Shown: one piece after another, positions 19,951-29,896 of the stretch | How positions within the stretch are numbered: position 1 is the stretch's first letter | How the letters are laid out: each line of letters opens with the position of its first letter | NCBI GenBank assembly: GCA_030220185.1 | Contig: JASPKZ010005703.1 | Location: 186,001-250,000 of the forward strand | Source of the DNA: Diploptera punctata | Lineage: Eukaryota; Arthropoda; Insecta; Blattodea; Blaberidae | DNA length: 64,000 bases | Direction: 5' to 3' | Made by a program: the position numbers and the translations under genes | Notes under the pieces: model-generated | Told to the model about the DNA's origin: nothing | The model's input: the letters and a program-made list of their open reading frames with translations, nothing else | Databases searched by the model: none

Positions 19951-20036
<86 letters not shown>
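19746..20036 (+). mobile_element. Probable LINE 3' end with long (ATA)n tail
   Basis: A GC-richer stretch reads VRWRRTVT, a stop, then PDDQPGKVSFASLPIGERRG followed by 'gaggaagaaaaaaatgatga' and ~30 ATA units (19946-20036). The abrupt change from coding-like DNA to the tail suggests a LINE 3' end, but I do not recognise the family. Confidence 0.4.
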
Positions 20037-20158
20037 TTTAAATTATTTGCGATCAGCGAGTGACGGAACGTGTAGATAATCCCAAGAATTTAAGCCAATC
20101 TAACCCTGGCCCGCTGCGTGACAAGGCAGCACGCTACGTCGAGACCACAGAGGTGGAC
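20037..20158 (-). mobile_element. SINE family 2 head fragment
   Basis: On the minus strand 'ccacctctgtggtctcgacg', 'tagcgtgctgccttgtcacg' and 'ggccagggttagattgg' match the tRNA-like head of family 2a, with a degraded B box. Confidence 0.5.
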
Positions 20159-20510
20159 GAAAAAACGATAATAATAAATATTGAATAAAAATGTTATAAA
20201 ACTTACAATAGTATCAATAACATAATAGGATTAATGGTAGTTAAAACTAAAACTAATAATAAAATGTACACAAAGCAAGATGAATTTACAAGGTCAAATA
20301 ATGAGATGTAATGTACTAATCTATCGATAATAAAAATAATATTAAAATTGAACATTATTTTGAGTTGATGTATTATATATAAAACAAAAGAAGATAATAT
20401 TAAATCGTGCAACTTAGAAGCTGGTTCACACCCTCCTGCGTACAGTTTTCTAGTTCATAGTAGAGGGACTTAATATCCAAAAATATCAACTAATTAAAAT
20501 CACATATATG
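20159..20510. other. No supported feature
   Basis: Very AT-rich sequence. The 69-codon minus frame at 20203 is low-complexity hydrophobic and has no domain. Confidence 0.4.
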
Positions 20511-21263
20511 CATCGTGTTCCAAAATGAACGGGGTTTTAAGTAGTTGGTATAACTTTACAAACGAAATTGGAATGCGTGATTATTTGCTACAATGAAAGA
20601 AAAACTGCGAAAGTTTCATATCCTGTATGCAGTAATTTGTTTCTTGTCATTATTACGTCGTCAGCGTTATGTTTGTGAAAATGGCGATTCCTGTACAGAA
20701 TTCATTCTGTGTTGCAATTTGCGAGGTTTGGTTCCATTGTTGCAGTGCAGCCAGCTTTCCGACGGCAATTAGGAATTGATCCTCCGACAGATAAAATTAT
20801 CCGTCGATGGTATAAACAGTTAGAAACAACTAGATGCATATGTAAAAGGAAAAGCCCAGGACGTCCACGAACACCAAATGACGCGTGGGTCCGGATGACA
20901 TGTTTCATTCCCATATCTTCCACGGTCTCCCAATCTCACATCTTGTGATTTCTTCCTTGGGGATATGTAAAGGACCATGTGTACGTATCACCACTTCCGG
21001 TCGACCTTCTAGACTTGAGAAGAAGGATTGTCGCTGCTGTTGAATCCATTACTTCAAACACACTGACCAAGGTTTGGGAGGAATTCGATTATCTGCTAGA
21101 TGTGTGCCTTGTGACGAAAGGAGCTCACATCGAATACTTACAAAGTATGTTATGAAAACTCGAAGAGTTTCTCTTTAATCCTATGTAACTTTTGTTCTTA
21201 TATTTATCATGTAAGGAAAATTAAATAATTTCGAAACCCCGTTCGTCATTTTGGAACACCCTG
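20511..21263 (+). mobile_element. mariner-like element, internally deleted
   Basis: Inverted ends GTGTTCCAAAATGA..ACGGGG (left) and CAGGGTGTTCCAAAATGACG (right, minus strand). TA follows the right end, but the left TA is lost. The N-terminal helix-turn-helix region reads QFARFGSIVAVQPAFRRQLG and KIIRRWYKQLETTRCICKRK, then SPGRPRTPND. The middle, including the catalytic residues, is missing. The C-terminus resumes with WGYVKDHVYVSPLPVDLLDL and WEEFDYLLDVCLVTKGAHIE. It is non-autonomous. Confidence 0.85.
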
Positions 21264-21299
21264 TACATTATTTAATCTCCCTGGATTAGTTATCAGCTC

Positions 21300-21475
21300 A
21301 ATACAAGGCAGCCTTTGAGAAACACGAACACTTAAGACAAGCACGCTATTCAGCCTTACATTCATACTAAACAACGTGGATATGATAGGGCCAGATGGTC
21401 ATCGGGGAGTATTTAGGCCTTAAGTTTCCCGAAATTTGTCTTACAGGTGAGGAAATATAATTTTAAAATGTCAGA
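21300..21475 (-). mobile_element. SINE family 2b, partial
   Basis: 'ttcatactaaacaacgtgga', 'cggggagtatttaggcctta' and 'aatttgtcttacaggtgagg' are the reversed core and 3' half of family 2b. The tRNA head is absent. Confidence 0.6.
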
Positions 21476-21659
21476 GTAAAAACAAAAACAATGGCTTTTC
21501 GAGAAAAATAGAGCGTTCGTTTAAAAATAGTATTACATGGTACTCCATTGGAACAGGTCACAAGTTTCAAATATTTAGGATGTGAAGCGACTTATCAATA
21601 TACTATTGAACGTAAAAATAAAGCTCCTCTTTTCCAATTGATGTGCGCTACAATAAATA

Positions 21660-21974
21660 GAAGGAGGACACGCCTTAGCGTAGTGGTTAAGTCAATATGC
21701 TAGAAGTCTGAAGGTTGAGGGTTCGAGTCCCGGTGAGGTCAGGATTTTTAAACTGTCCCAAACCTTCTAACGGCACTATGACCTTGGAGTCGACTCAGCC
21801 TCTAACTGAAATGAGTACTGGACGCTTGTTGTGGGGGTAAAGACGGTCTTCACGCAGGGCTGACAACCCGACTAGCATCAAGTGCCGATTGTCCAGACAA
21901 AGTGGGATCTTTAACCTCCTAGTACCACAAGCGCCTCCTAAGACCTGCAGTGGAAACACTTTACCTTCATCTTT
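21660..21974 (+). mobile_element. SINE family 3 (tRNA-headed), exact 11 bp duplication
   Basis: TACAATAAATA is present at 21649-21659 and 21975-21985. The head 'cgccttagcgtagtggttaa' carries the A box and 'gggttcgagtcccgg' the B box. The body 'aggatttttaaactgtccca' and the tail 'acctgcagtggaaac' recur at 32038-32312 (+) and 48150-48462 (-). The SINE interrupts a LINE reading frame. Confidence 0.9.
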
Positions 21975-22150
21975 TACAATAAATATAACGTTGAAAGGAA
22001 AAAGGAGGAAGGAAACTCAATGAAGTTATGTACGGTGACACCAATACCAGTTCTATTACATGGATCAGACACTTGGACCAGGATACCAAATTACGTTAAC
22101 AAATTGTAGGCTACAGAAATAAGGTTTTTGAAATCAGTTAAGGGTTGTAC

Positions 22151-22865
22151 TTACTTACTTACTCACTGGCACTATCGAACCCGTAGGTTCATGGTTGTGC
22201 GGACATAAGCTCTCCATACATACCTATCCTGAGCTAATGTTTTCCAATCATTCCCTGTATAGTCTACTTCCCTCAAATCATAGTTAATGTTGTTCTCCCA
22301 CCTCATTCTTGGTCTACCAACTGGGCGTTTTCCCTCTGGCTTTCCTACAAGAAGCTTCCATGCACGTCTTTCATTCCCCATACGCGCAACATGTCCTGCC
22401 CATCGCAGTCTACGAGACTTAACTGTTCTTATTATATCTGGCTTCCTATAAAGATCATGTAGTTCATTGTTATGTAGTCTTCTCCATTCACCTGTCTGTT
22501 CATCTCTCTTTGGTCCAAAAATTTTCCTAAGAACTTTATTCTCAAAAACTCGTAATCTCATTTCCTCCCTTAAAGTAAGAGTAGTTCTTTGGTATGGGAT
22601 CCCTGAAGTAGTCCCCGCCCTGAGAACCGAATGGGGGACTATTTGATCTCCGGAAAACTTTTACCCCAGTTGAACCCCTGTCCGCATTTCTTGACGGTTG
22701 TATTTTTACGGTGAAAGATCGTCCACTCCTTCGACCAAGGTACTTTTTTCGTCTGGCTTATCACCTTCGACCAGTCCGGCATGGGTAACCCTATCGGCAG
22801 CAATGCTATCGCCGGCATAGCTCTCGGGATCATTTAAGCACGCAAGCTACTCTACCACGACAAGA
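22151..22865 (-). mobile_element. RTE-like LINE with internal deletion joining 5' region to 3' end
   Basis: The flanks AGGGTTGTAC (22141-22150) and AGAGTTGTAC (22863-22872) form a 10 bp duplication with one change. The plus-strand left end is CTTA units plus 'ctcactggcactatcgaac', the family 3' end. The minus-strand frame 22172-22561 reads RLRVFENKVLRKIFGPKRDE, then RRLRWAGHVARMGNERRAWK and GRPRMRWENNINYDLREVDY. Beyond ~22590 the sequence jumps directly to a GC-rich block (22591-22865) that looks like the 5' region. Endonuclease and most of the polymerase are therefore deleted, giving a 715 bp non-autonomous derivative with both ends. Confidence 0.75.
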
Positions 22866-23147
22866 GTTGTACTAGGTTAGATAAATTTAAAAATGAGGAT
22901 ATATGAAAATAATTAAATATAATATCAATAGAGGAAATGATTCATCGTTATGCGGAGAAATTATTGTATTGAACATGTAAAGGAATGAGCTACAGTCGTA
23001 TTGCTAAAATATTTTTATATTATAAATCTGAAGGAAGAAGATATCTGGAAAGACCATGGAAACATTGATTGGAGAACATGTGAAACCAGAACAGGCTTAA
23101 GAGCCTAATTCCTGATTGAAGAAGAAGAAGAAGAAGAAGGCGAGGAA

Positions 23148-23240
23148 AGGACACGAAAAAATATCACCGGAAACCTTGTTTCGACCGGGGAACGGACCCG
23201 AGCCCGTTGCGCCTGAGGCAACAACACAGCGGTAAACCAT
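23148..23240 (-). mobile_element. tRNA-headed SINE fragment
   Basis: The minus strand has a head-like sequence with 'gcaacgggctcgggtccgtt' near a B box and a T-rich linker. It is too short to assign to a family. Confidence 0.35.
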
Positions 23241-23244
23241 TAAA

Positions 23245-23606
23245 CAAAATGTGTATATATCCCATACGTCCCGCGTGCGGACATGGGTGTTCCCTAGCGG
23301 GAATTTCCTAACCAAGCTAATTTAGTTACACTTGTTCACCTATAGATACCAACAAGTGACATGTGGTTAGCACATCGCCTCAATGAGACATCTAGTAGGT
23401 CAGTTAGATTTTGCACAGAGGTATTTTTATTCAGGCTTGCAGTTCTTTTACGAGCTTGAAAATCTTCAGACTCGGGACCCACTGCCTCCCTCCCGGAAGA
23501 CTTGTCCCTTAGATTTTTCCATCGACCCCGGCCGGGTTTGAACCCGCGACCAATGAGACTACAGACAAGGGACAATGATCTTAACCACTAGACCACCGCG
23601 GCCGAC
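23245..23606 (-). mobile_element. SINE family 1, near full length
   Basis: From the head at 23606 ('gtcggccgcggtggtctagt' on the minus strand, with intact A and B boxes) through the 'gaagattttcaagctcgtaa' body to the 3' end 'gtccgcacgcgggacgtatg' and a short tail 'ggatatatacac'. One of the most complete copies. Confidence 0.85.
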
Positions 23607-24204
23607 ATTAAACGAAATACTGGATGCTATTTTGTATTGAGTCTAAAACAGCCCAACAGATGGCCTTACTTCGTAAAAGACCTAGATGATAATATAAATA
23701 TTGCGAAAGAGTTGTTGAAATAAGAATGTTGCAACCTGTCATCGATCCCGAGACTGCTTGCGTGACGAGATGTACAGGGACTGTACTCCGATGTGATGTG
23801 TTATCAGTAAATGCTGAACAACATTGCTGCCACGATAGAAAGGTTTTTTTTCGTCGTCCCACGGACCGAGTTTTGATGGCGGCCCCTGATAAGGTAGTCC
23901 ACCCGGCGCACTCTGGCCGATGCGCGATAAGACTCAGCTCTCTATATAAACACTATGTACAAACGTACACAAAATATCTGCAACATTTTCTCGCTGAAAC
24001 ACAAAGTCTACTGCAACCTAAGTAGACTACTAAAGTACTAAATGTCTTTACTTCAATTCTACATCGGCAGTACCTGAGTTCAAATCACGTACCTGATCAA
24101 CGTTTCGCGATTCTTCTAAGCACTGAAGGGAAATAGAAAATTTGATTTTTATCGCCATGTCCATTTTTTTTGTATTATTGAAATTATGAATTCGTCTTTG
24201 ATCC
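23607..24204. other. No supported gene; TATA-like element at ~23940
   Basis: The frame at 23726-24025 has no recognisable domain. A GC-richer patch (23870-23940) is followed by 'ctctctatataaacac', which could be a core promoter of a retroelement or chance. Confidence 0.3.
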
Positions 24205-24625
24205 GAGGCTTGATCCTTGGGACTGCGAGCAATGTATAAGATACACCTTGAAGTGGGTTGCTAGCCCGTTTTCATGGCGGGGTTTATTATTCGGGTTTTT
24301 TTTCCTTAGGCCGATTGCCTTCACCCAGCTCCAGAGCTCAGCCTGCCCCGTTTTATTTCGGAGTTGTCTCTCTTAGATGGGTTGTCTTGCAGGACTAACG
24401 AACCCCATCCGCCCGTTTGTCAATCTACAAGGCAGTAGATGTAGAGTTGCCTCTTCCGTCAGGTACACCGTACCGAAGGACTCCTTCTCCACTGTATCTG
24501 CCGTTGAGGCCTTCGCCGTAACCCTGGCAAGGGGCCTTCACAAGGTACCATCAGCTGGGCAAGCTGAACCAAGGTTTTTTTACGAGGTGTAAACTCCTCT
24601 CCCTCACCCTTTTTCAACCTGGCTT
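24205..24625 (+). repeat. Dispersed GC-rich repeat Q
   Basis: The stretch with 'gttgaggccttcgccgtaac', 'ggcaaggggccttcacaagg' and 'aaccaaggttttttta' recurs inverted at 27685-27905. It has no reading frame shared by both copies, and it abuts the LINE at 24632. Class unknown; it could be a LINE 5' region. Confidence 0.5.
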
Positions 24626-25154
24626 GGGACAGGCTACGCTCACAAAGGGCATCAGGCAAGGTGTCTCCTTAAGTCCATTCTTATTTAATATTATAATGGA
24701 TAAAATTATTGAAAACATACCACCACGTTTGGGTTATAAAATGGGAAACACTAGATTTCACTTAATATGTTACACAGATGATGTTCTGCTTTCAGAATCT
24801 GAAGATAATTTACAAAGATCTTTACATCAATTTAATATAAATGTCAGAAAATACAATATGGAAATTAACACGAATAAGACAAAATGCTTAACAATATCAA
24901 AAGAACCAGTAAGATGCAAATTAGAAGTGGAAAGGAAAATTATAGAACAAGTATCAGAATTTAATTATTTAGGTGTATTAATAACAAACGCTAAACATTT
25001 AATAAAAGAAGTAAAAAAACAAACTGATAAAGCAGCACTAATATCAGGATATATGAAATTTAATTTGGCGCAACAAACATATGTCAATAGAAAGCAAAAC
25101 CCGCATATACAAAACGATAGTTCGACCAGTTATCGTATATGGAGCAGAAACTAG
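24624..25154 (+). pseudogene. LINE reverse transcriptase fragment (176 codons)
   Basis: Open frame covering palm motifs B, C and D and the start of the connection region. Motif B is GIRQGVSLSPFLFNI and motif C is YTDD (second position changed from A). The first four residues come from the flanking repeat Q, so the apparent start codon is not a real start. The frame ends where one indel shifts it relative to the rest of ORF2. Confidence 0.8.
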
Positions 25155-25535
25155 GGCTGGTACAACAAAAACTAAACAAATAATAAGCACATGTGAAATG
25201 AAAATTTTAAGAACTATTTAGGGGAAAACGTTATTTGACAAAATACACAACACAGAAATTAGGGGCAAATGTCATATTGAAGACATAACCAAATTTATTA
25301 TAGATAGATGAAAATATTGGAAGGGTCATATAGAAAGAATGGAAGAAAACCGACTTGCAAAAAGAGCTAAAGAAGATAGACCAATGGACGGGAGAAGAAC
25401 AAGAGGAAGACCTGCCAAGGGATGGATAGACAGTGAATGCACATCCAATATGTTTTCCTACGAGGAGTGATTTTGGAAATAAAAATGATGAAAATCCTAC
25501 AAATTATGTTTAAGAAGAAGAAGAAGAAGAAAAAA
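24630..25535 (+). mobile_element. LINE with reverse transcriptase palm and (AAG)n tail
   Basis: It starts inside the palm (KGIRQGVSLSPFLFNIIMDK), has YTDDVLLSESEDNLQ in place of the usual YADD, then INTNKTKCLTISKEP and SEFNYLGVLITNAKH. After a frameshift near 25140 it reads KILRTI, KHIERMEENRLAKRAKED and RTRGRPAKGWIDSE. It ends 'gtttaagaagaagaagaaga'. The 3' half is repeated at 28790-29165. It is 5' truncated and inactive. Confidence 0.85.
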
Positions 25536-25539
25536 AAAA

Positions 25540-25790
25540 TATGAATTCCATGTGGATTTCGTGGTGGACGAAACGTATCTTCGACAGGTTTTTCTCGGGG
25601 TTTTCCCATTTTCTCCTGTCACAATTTCATTCACCATTTCTCCATACTCATCTCATCCATTTCGTTCATCTGCCCCTGTGATGGTGCGTCAAGCGTGGTC
25701 GGGGCCGACACCTTGTTATTCACAGACCTCTATATAGTGGTTCCATCTTATCTCGACCCGACCCTGAGTTGGAACACGAGTTGAGGATAT
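25540..25790 (+). mobile_element. SINE family 5, 5'-truncated
   Basis: 'ccatgtggatttcgtggtgg', 'cgacaggtttttctcggggt', 'catctgcccctgtgatggtg' and the end 'gagttggaacacgagttgag' match 26898-27249 in opposite orientation. The tRNA-like head is missing. Confidence 0.7.
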
Positions 25791-25825
25791 TTTTTTATAT
25801 ACCACACAATTCAAATAAATCTTAA

Positions 25826-26120
25826 ATTGGCAATGCATCCCTCAAGATACATTGGTTTAATATATTTAATATTTTTAATAAAGCAATGTAAAAATGAATG
25901 GACATTGTATGGACATTTGAAGAAGATGGAGAAAAATAGAATTCCAAGAATGATGCTGGATTGGAATGTTGAAGGCAAAACGAGGAGGGGGAACCCAGAG
26001 AACAGTGGGTAGATGAAGTAAGAAGAAACATGACAAGCAGAGATCTCAAAGAAGATGATGAGGATAGAAATCTGTGGCGGAACAAAATACATTTGGGCTG
26101 AAGGATAGACCTAACTACTG
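25826..26120 (+). mobile_element. Repeat X left half joined to a LINE 3' end
   Basis: 25826-25905 ('acattggtttaatatattta') matches the left half of the repeat at 42905-43140. From 25905 the sequence is a LINE C-terminus: EWTLYGHLKKMEKNRIPRMM, then KTRRGNP and, after a frame change, RSDLKEDDEDRNLWRNKIHL-like residues. The junction is abrupt, so one element has replaced or interrupted the other. Confidence 0.55.
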
Positions 26121-26309
26121 TAATGTAGAGAAAATCCTTAATATAAAGAAATAATCAGAACACCAATTAAATACGTACTAATAATAAATATATTTACTAT
26201 AATCACATAAATAAGTGAATATATGAATTATTTTTTAGAACTTATTTATAGGTTATGGGACTCATATATTAAAATAGATTATTTTAAGCCTAATATAGAG
26301 GATATTTTG

Positions 26310-26469
26310 ATGCACTCGAAAATCCAAAAAAATGCACGATTTTTTCGAAAAATGGCTTAAAAATATTTAAATTTATGTCAAATTATACAACAATATGCAG
26401 TAAGTAAAACTTATGGTTATTCACGGTTTGTTTTCACTGCAATTCGATACGTTTAAATTAACTGGTATC
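26310..26469 (+). repeat. Repeat X, right part
   Basis: 'cacggtttgttttcactgca' preceded by a run resembling 'aaatttatgtcaaattatac' recurs near 28225-28375 and 42980-43110. No coding capacity and no class assigned. Confidence 0.45.
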
Positions 26470-26765
26470 ATAAACTTCAAGTTCTCCTGAAAGGACTTTA
26501 AGCCATGGGTCCTGAGTCTGAAGATTTTCATGCTCGTAAAAGAACCGCAAGCCTAAATAAAAAGGCCTCTGTGCAAAATTTAACCGATATTTATCCATCC
26601 AAGATGAATGCCTACTAGATGTCTCATTGAGGCGATTGACTAATCACATGTCACTCGTTGACATCTGTAGGTAAATAAGCGTAACTAAATTAGCTTGTTA
26701 AGAAACTCCCTCTAGGGAGCACTCATGTCCCCACGTAGGACGTATGGTGTATATATACACATACA
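26470..26765 (+). mobile_element. SINE family 1, 5'-truncated
   Basis: The body from 'ggactttaagccatgggtcc' through 'gaagattttcatgctcgtaa' and 'catctgtaggtaaataagc' to the 3' end 'gtaggacgtatggtgtatat' with a (TA/CA) tail. The tRNA-like head is lost. Confidence 0.75.
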
Positions 26766-26897
26766 CATAATAACTGTATGTTTCTCCAATTTAAGGGTTA
26801 ACAAAAGACATAATTATATTCCGCGATCCAGCGAAATTGAACAATTACTACTACTTGCTGAGGAAAAGGCAGTTCCTGCATGACTGACTATTTAATT

Positions 26898-27249
26898 ATA
26901 ATAATAAAATAATATACTCAACTCGTGTCCAATTCAGGGTCGGATCGAGGAATGAGATGAGATTAAGCCCTTGTATAAAGGTCTATGAATGACAAGGATG
27001 TTGGCCGCGACCACGCCTGACACACCATCACAGGGACAGATGAACGATAATGAAACGAAATGGACGAGACGGGCATGGAGAGATATTGGAATCAAATTGT
27101 GGCAATTGATAACGGGAGAAAAACCCCGAGAAAAACCTGTCCAAGTTCCGTTTCTTCCACCACGAAACCCACATGGAGTGACCGAGTCTCGATCTCGGGA
27201 CCCAGCGGTGTGAGGAGAGCGTCTAACCGCTTGCGCCACGGAATCGCCA
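26898..27249 (-). mobile_element. SINE family 5 (tRNA-headed), 11 bp duplication
   Basis: ACTATTTAATT at 26887-26897 and 27250-27260. On the minus strand the head 'ggcgattccgtggcgcaagc' includes an A-box region ('ggttagacgctctcctcac') and a degenerate B box ('cgagatcgagactcggtc'). The body 'cgtggtggaagaaacggaac' matches 25540-25790. An ATT-rich tail precedes the left duplication. Confidence 0.8.
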
Positions 27250-27277
27250 ACTATTTAATTGTTATATTAAAATATTT

Positions 27278-27671
27278 GTCGGCCGCGGTGGACTAGTGGT
27301 TATGCTCTGGTCCCGAGGGTCGCGGGTTCAAATCCGGCCGGGGTCGATGGATTTTTAGGACAGAAAAATCCAAGGAGCAAGTCCTCCGAGAGGGACTTTG
27401 AGCCGTGGGTCCCGTGTCTGAAGATTTTCAGGCTCGTAAAAAATCCTTAAGCCTGAATGAAAAGGCCTGTAAGCAAAATTTACCGAATTTTCCCGTCCTA
27501 GTACTGCCTTGGTTTCCTAGATGTCAGTATGAGGCGGAACGCTGACCACGTACCACTCAAAATGACATCTATACGAAAACAAGTGTAACTAAATTAGTAT
27601 GGTTCAAATTCTTCCCTGTAGGGGAGGGCACCTAAATCTCTGTAAAGGGAAAATATAGGCTTACAATACAA
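27278..27671 (+). mobile_element. SINE family 1, full length with exact 12 bp duplication
   Basis: ATTAAAATATTT at 27266-27277 and 27672-27683. The reference copy for the family: head 'cggccgcggtggactagtgg' (A box), 'cgcgggttcaaatccggcc' (B box), body, and 3' end 'agggaaaatataggcttaca'. The head resembles a tRNA of the GGTTCAAATCC type, but its acceptor arm does not fold. Confidence 0.9.
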
Positions 27672-27684
27672 ATTAAAATATTTA

Positions 27685-27905
27685 ACTCTGCCATAGTTGG
27701 TCCCAAGCCCGATTGAAAAAAGAAAAACCTTGGTCCACCTTGCTCCGGGTGATAGTACCTTGTAAGGGCCCCTAGACAGGGTTACGGTGAAGACAACGAC
27801 GGTAGAAGAGGAGATGGAGACCTTGGCGGATGAGGCAGAACCCACTGTCTTGCGGTGAGAATGATGTCTCAACGGCTAAGGGAAGAACACCGACACACTG
27901 TAGTG
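27685..27905 (-). repeat. Dispersed GC-rich repeat Q, second copy
   Basis: Reverse complement of part of 24375-24620 ('aaaaaccttggtccaccttg', 'accttgtaagggcccctaga', 'agggttacggtgaagacaac'). No shared frame. Confidence 0.5.
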
Positions 27906-27989
27906 GTGACTACTGTGGGCCAACTTATGTTTAATATCTTTGTGCATCTAATTCCTATTTGTAATTATTTTTTATAATTGTTTGCCCAA

Positions 27990-28225
27990 GAGCAGGTCTT
28001 TCACTGCAGTCATAACATTTCCATGCTATGCTTGCAGCTTTACTAGGGATTTATAGGTGTGGTAACTTCCCGTTGCTTTCAATTCCTAGGTATTTGAATT
28101 CAGCCACTTCTTCAAAATTTCCCTCATGTGTAATTAGCTGTCCATTTCCATTAAATAATGTATTTATATGTGTGGACATATATTTAGTTTAATTGATATT
28201 TACTTCCATCCCAATTTCTAGTGTT
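27990..28225 (-). mobile_element. SINE family 2a 3' end next to a LINE fragment
   Basis: 27990-28078 ('ggtctttcactgcagtcata', 'aggtgtggtaacttcccgtt') is the reversed 3' end of SINE 2a. From ~28078 the minus strand reads LFNGNGQLITHEGNFEEVAE then FKYLGI, a LINE connection region (compare 42355-42575). Confidence 0.6.
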
Positions 28226-28384
28226 ACTCAATAGAGTGCGGTAAAATGAAAAATAGAAACTAATTTGTGACCAACTATGCTATACAGTAAAAACAACACT
28301 AATAACACAGTTTTACATGATTTTGTTTTCACTGTTGTCCGACACATTGAAATAACTAGAACGATAATTTAGTATTAAGATAAT
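28226..28384 (+). repeat. Repeat X, right part
   Basis: 'gattttgttttcactgttgt' with upstream 'acagttttacatg' matches 26310-26469 and 42980-43110. Confidence 0.4.
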
Positions 28385-28658
28385 ATCAAAGAACAAATAA
28401 AAAACAATACAGAAATAAGACAGGAACTAAAAAAAGTAGAGGAATTAAACACAACAATAGTGAAATACAGAACAAACTGGAAAGAACACTTAGCAAGGAT
28501 AAATGAGAACAGAATACCAAAGGCAGCATACAACTATTCACCACAAGAAAGAAGCTTGGGAAGACCAGGAAAAGATGGAAACAGCAGCAAATTGGAGCCG
28601 GAGCAGGTTAACAAAAAAGCCTAAATCGTGACGATGAAGAAGAAGAAGATAATGTAAG
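28385..28658 (+). mobile_element. LINE 3' end with (GAA)n tail
   Basis: The plus strand reads TEIRQELKKVEELNTTIVKY, then RTNWKEHLARINENRIPKAA and YNYSPQERSLGRPGK. It ends 'gacgatgaagaagaagaag'. It is nearly open across the fragment, so a relatively young copy. Confidence 0.75.
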
Positions 28659-28789
28659 GGTTTAAAATACTATCATACTTTTTCCTTTTTTTTTTTTGTT
28701 TCTGATAATGCACAAATGTTTATATATTTTTTATATTTTTATTTTATTTCTTATACGCCATTATTTCTTCTTTCCTTTTAAACCAGGAA

Positions 28790-29165
28790 TAGTTATCGTA
28801 TATGGAGCAAAAACTAAACAAACAATAAGCACATGTGAAATGATCTTAAGAAGTATTCAAGGGAAAATATTATTTGATAAAATACACAACACAGAAATTA
28901 GGGACAAATGTCATATTCAAGACATAACCAAATATATTATAGATAGACGAAAATATTGCAAGGGACTTGTAGAAAGAATGAAAGACAACCGACTTGCAAA
29001 AAAGAGCTAAAGCATATATACCAATGGACGGGAGAAGAACAAGAGGAAGACCAGCCAAGAGATGGATAGGCATTGAATGCACATCCTATGTCTTCCTCCG
29101 AGGAGTGATTTTGGAAATAAACAGGATGAAAATCCAACAAATTATGATTAAGAAGAAGAAGGAGA
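28790..29165 (+). mobile_element. LINE 3' end with (AAG)n tail (same family as 24630-25535)
   Basis: The open frame 28696-29010 ends with IVYGAKTKQTISTCEMILRS, then IHNTEIRDKCHIQDITKYII and KGLVERMKDNRLAKKS. A one-base shift then gives the RTRGRPAKRWIGIE segment. The tail is 'gattaagaagaagaaggag'. Confidence 0.8.
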
Positions 29166-29648
29166 AAAAATACTGTCAAATCGTTCCCTTTCCAATATTG
29201 CCAAGACTGGTGCTATTGTTTATATTGTAATCACAGCTATGAACATAGTACGTTCTGTTTACGAGCAGGTATTGTCTTGTGTTAACAACGCGCCATATTA
29301 ATCATAATCTCATGAGGAGCGGATGTTTGCTTGACCTTGGTGAAACAATCTGCTGATCCCACTTTTGATAAACGTCCAGTCTCTCAATATCATAGTCTTC
29401 ACTTTACAAAAAAAAATGTTCCCTAAGTAAAGACTAGCAGTCGCAAGGTCACACGTATTGGCCATAACTTTTTGAGGATAAAAATCAAAGTAGTACAAGT
29501 CATGTAAAGTGAAGAAGCTCAAAGTTTCATTCCCAAAGAAATTACCTTTCCATCCACAATCTCCACATTGGCAACTTCCATCATAATCTTTATTAATATG
29601 GCGCTGAAGTCGCGATGTCAATTTTTTACGTTCTCCCAAACTATGACA

Positions 29649-29650
<2 letters not shown>
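29166..29650. other. No supported gene
   Basis: A 109-codon minus frame (29310-29639) contains CGDCGWKG-type spacing, but I recognise no family and give it little weight. Confidence 0.3.

Positions 29651-29651
<1 letters not shown>

Positions 29652-29724
<73 letters not shown>
29652..29724. repeat. (CT)n microsatellite
   Basis: About 36 uninterrupted CT units. Confidence 0.95.
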
Positions 29725-29727
<3 letters not shown>

Positions 29728-29896
29728 CATACCTTCCTTAGAAGGGAACTGTCAACAATTTCATGCCGAAACCTACCTTGAAATAAATATTGTGAAGTAC
29801 AAAGACGTTTCCAAAAAAGTATCTTCCGTTCTTAATTGCAATATACTAAAATTAAGCGCCAAATCTCACAATTAAACTAACTATAAGGAAGTAATA

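Larger units (their letters stand above)
21540..23145 (+). mobile_element. LINE with (GAA)n tail, host to two nested insertions
   Basis: Three segments of one LINE are collinear. 21540-21659 reads EQVTSFKYLGCEATYQYTIE. 21975-22150 reads into the YGSETWT region and ends at 'aaatcagttaagggttgtac'. 22866-23145 reads LDKFKNED and later YKSEGRRYLERPWKH, ending with seven GAA units. A SINE (21660-21974) and a deleted RTE-like LINE (22151-22865) separate them, both with target duplications. It is the same family as 6190-6631 and 61200-62010. Confidence 0.8.

Noticed and set aside
23930..23960. TATA-like ctctctatataaacac as a host promoter
   Set aside because: No downstream gene, initiator or conserved context can be shown. 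A single TATA word in AT-rich DNA is weak.
26989..27296. Frames across SINE5 and SINE1 (e.g. AWRDIGIKLWQLITGEKPRE)
   Set aside because: The same words occur in other SINE copies in other frames and orientations. They come from tRNA-derived repeats, not from a protein gene.
29310..29639. 109-codon frame with CQCGDCGW spacing as a zinc-finger exon
   Set aside because: Only one cysteine cluster is visible, there are no paired histidines at finger spacing, and no neighbouring fingers. Not enough to call a gene.
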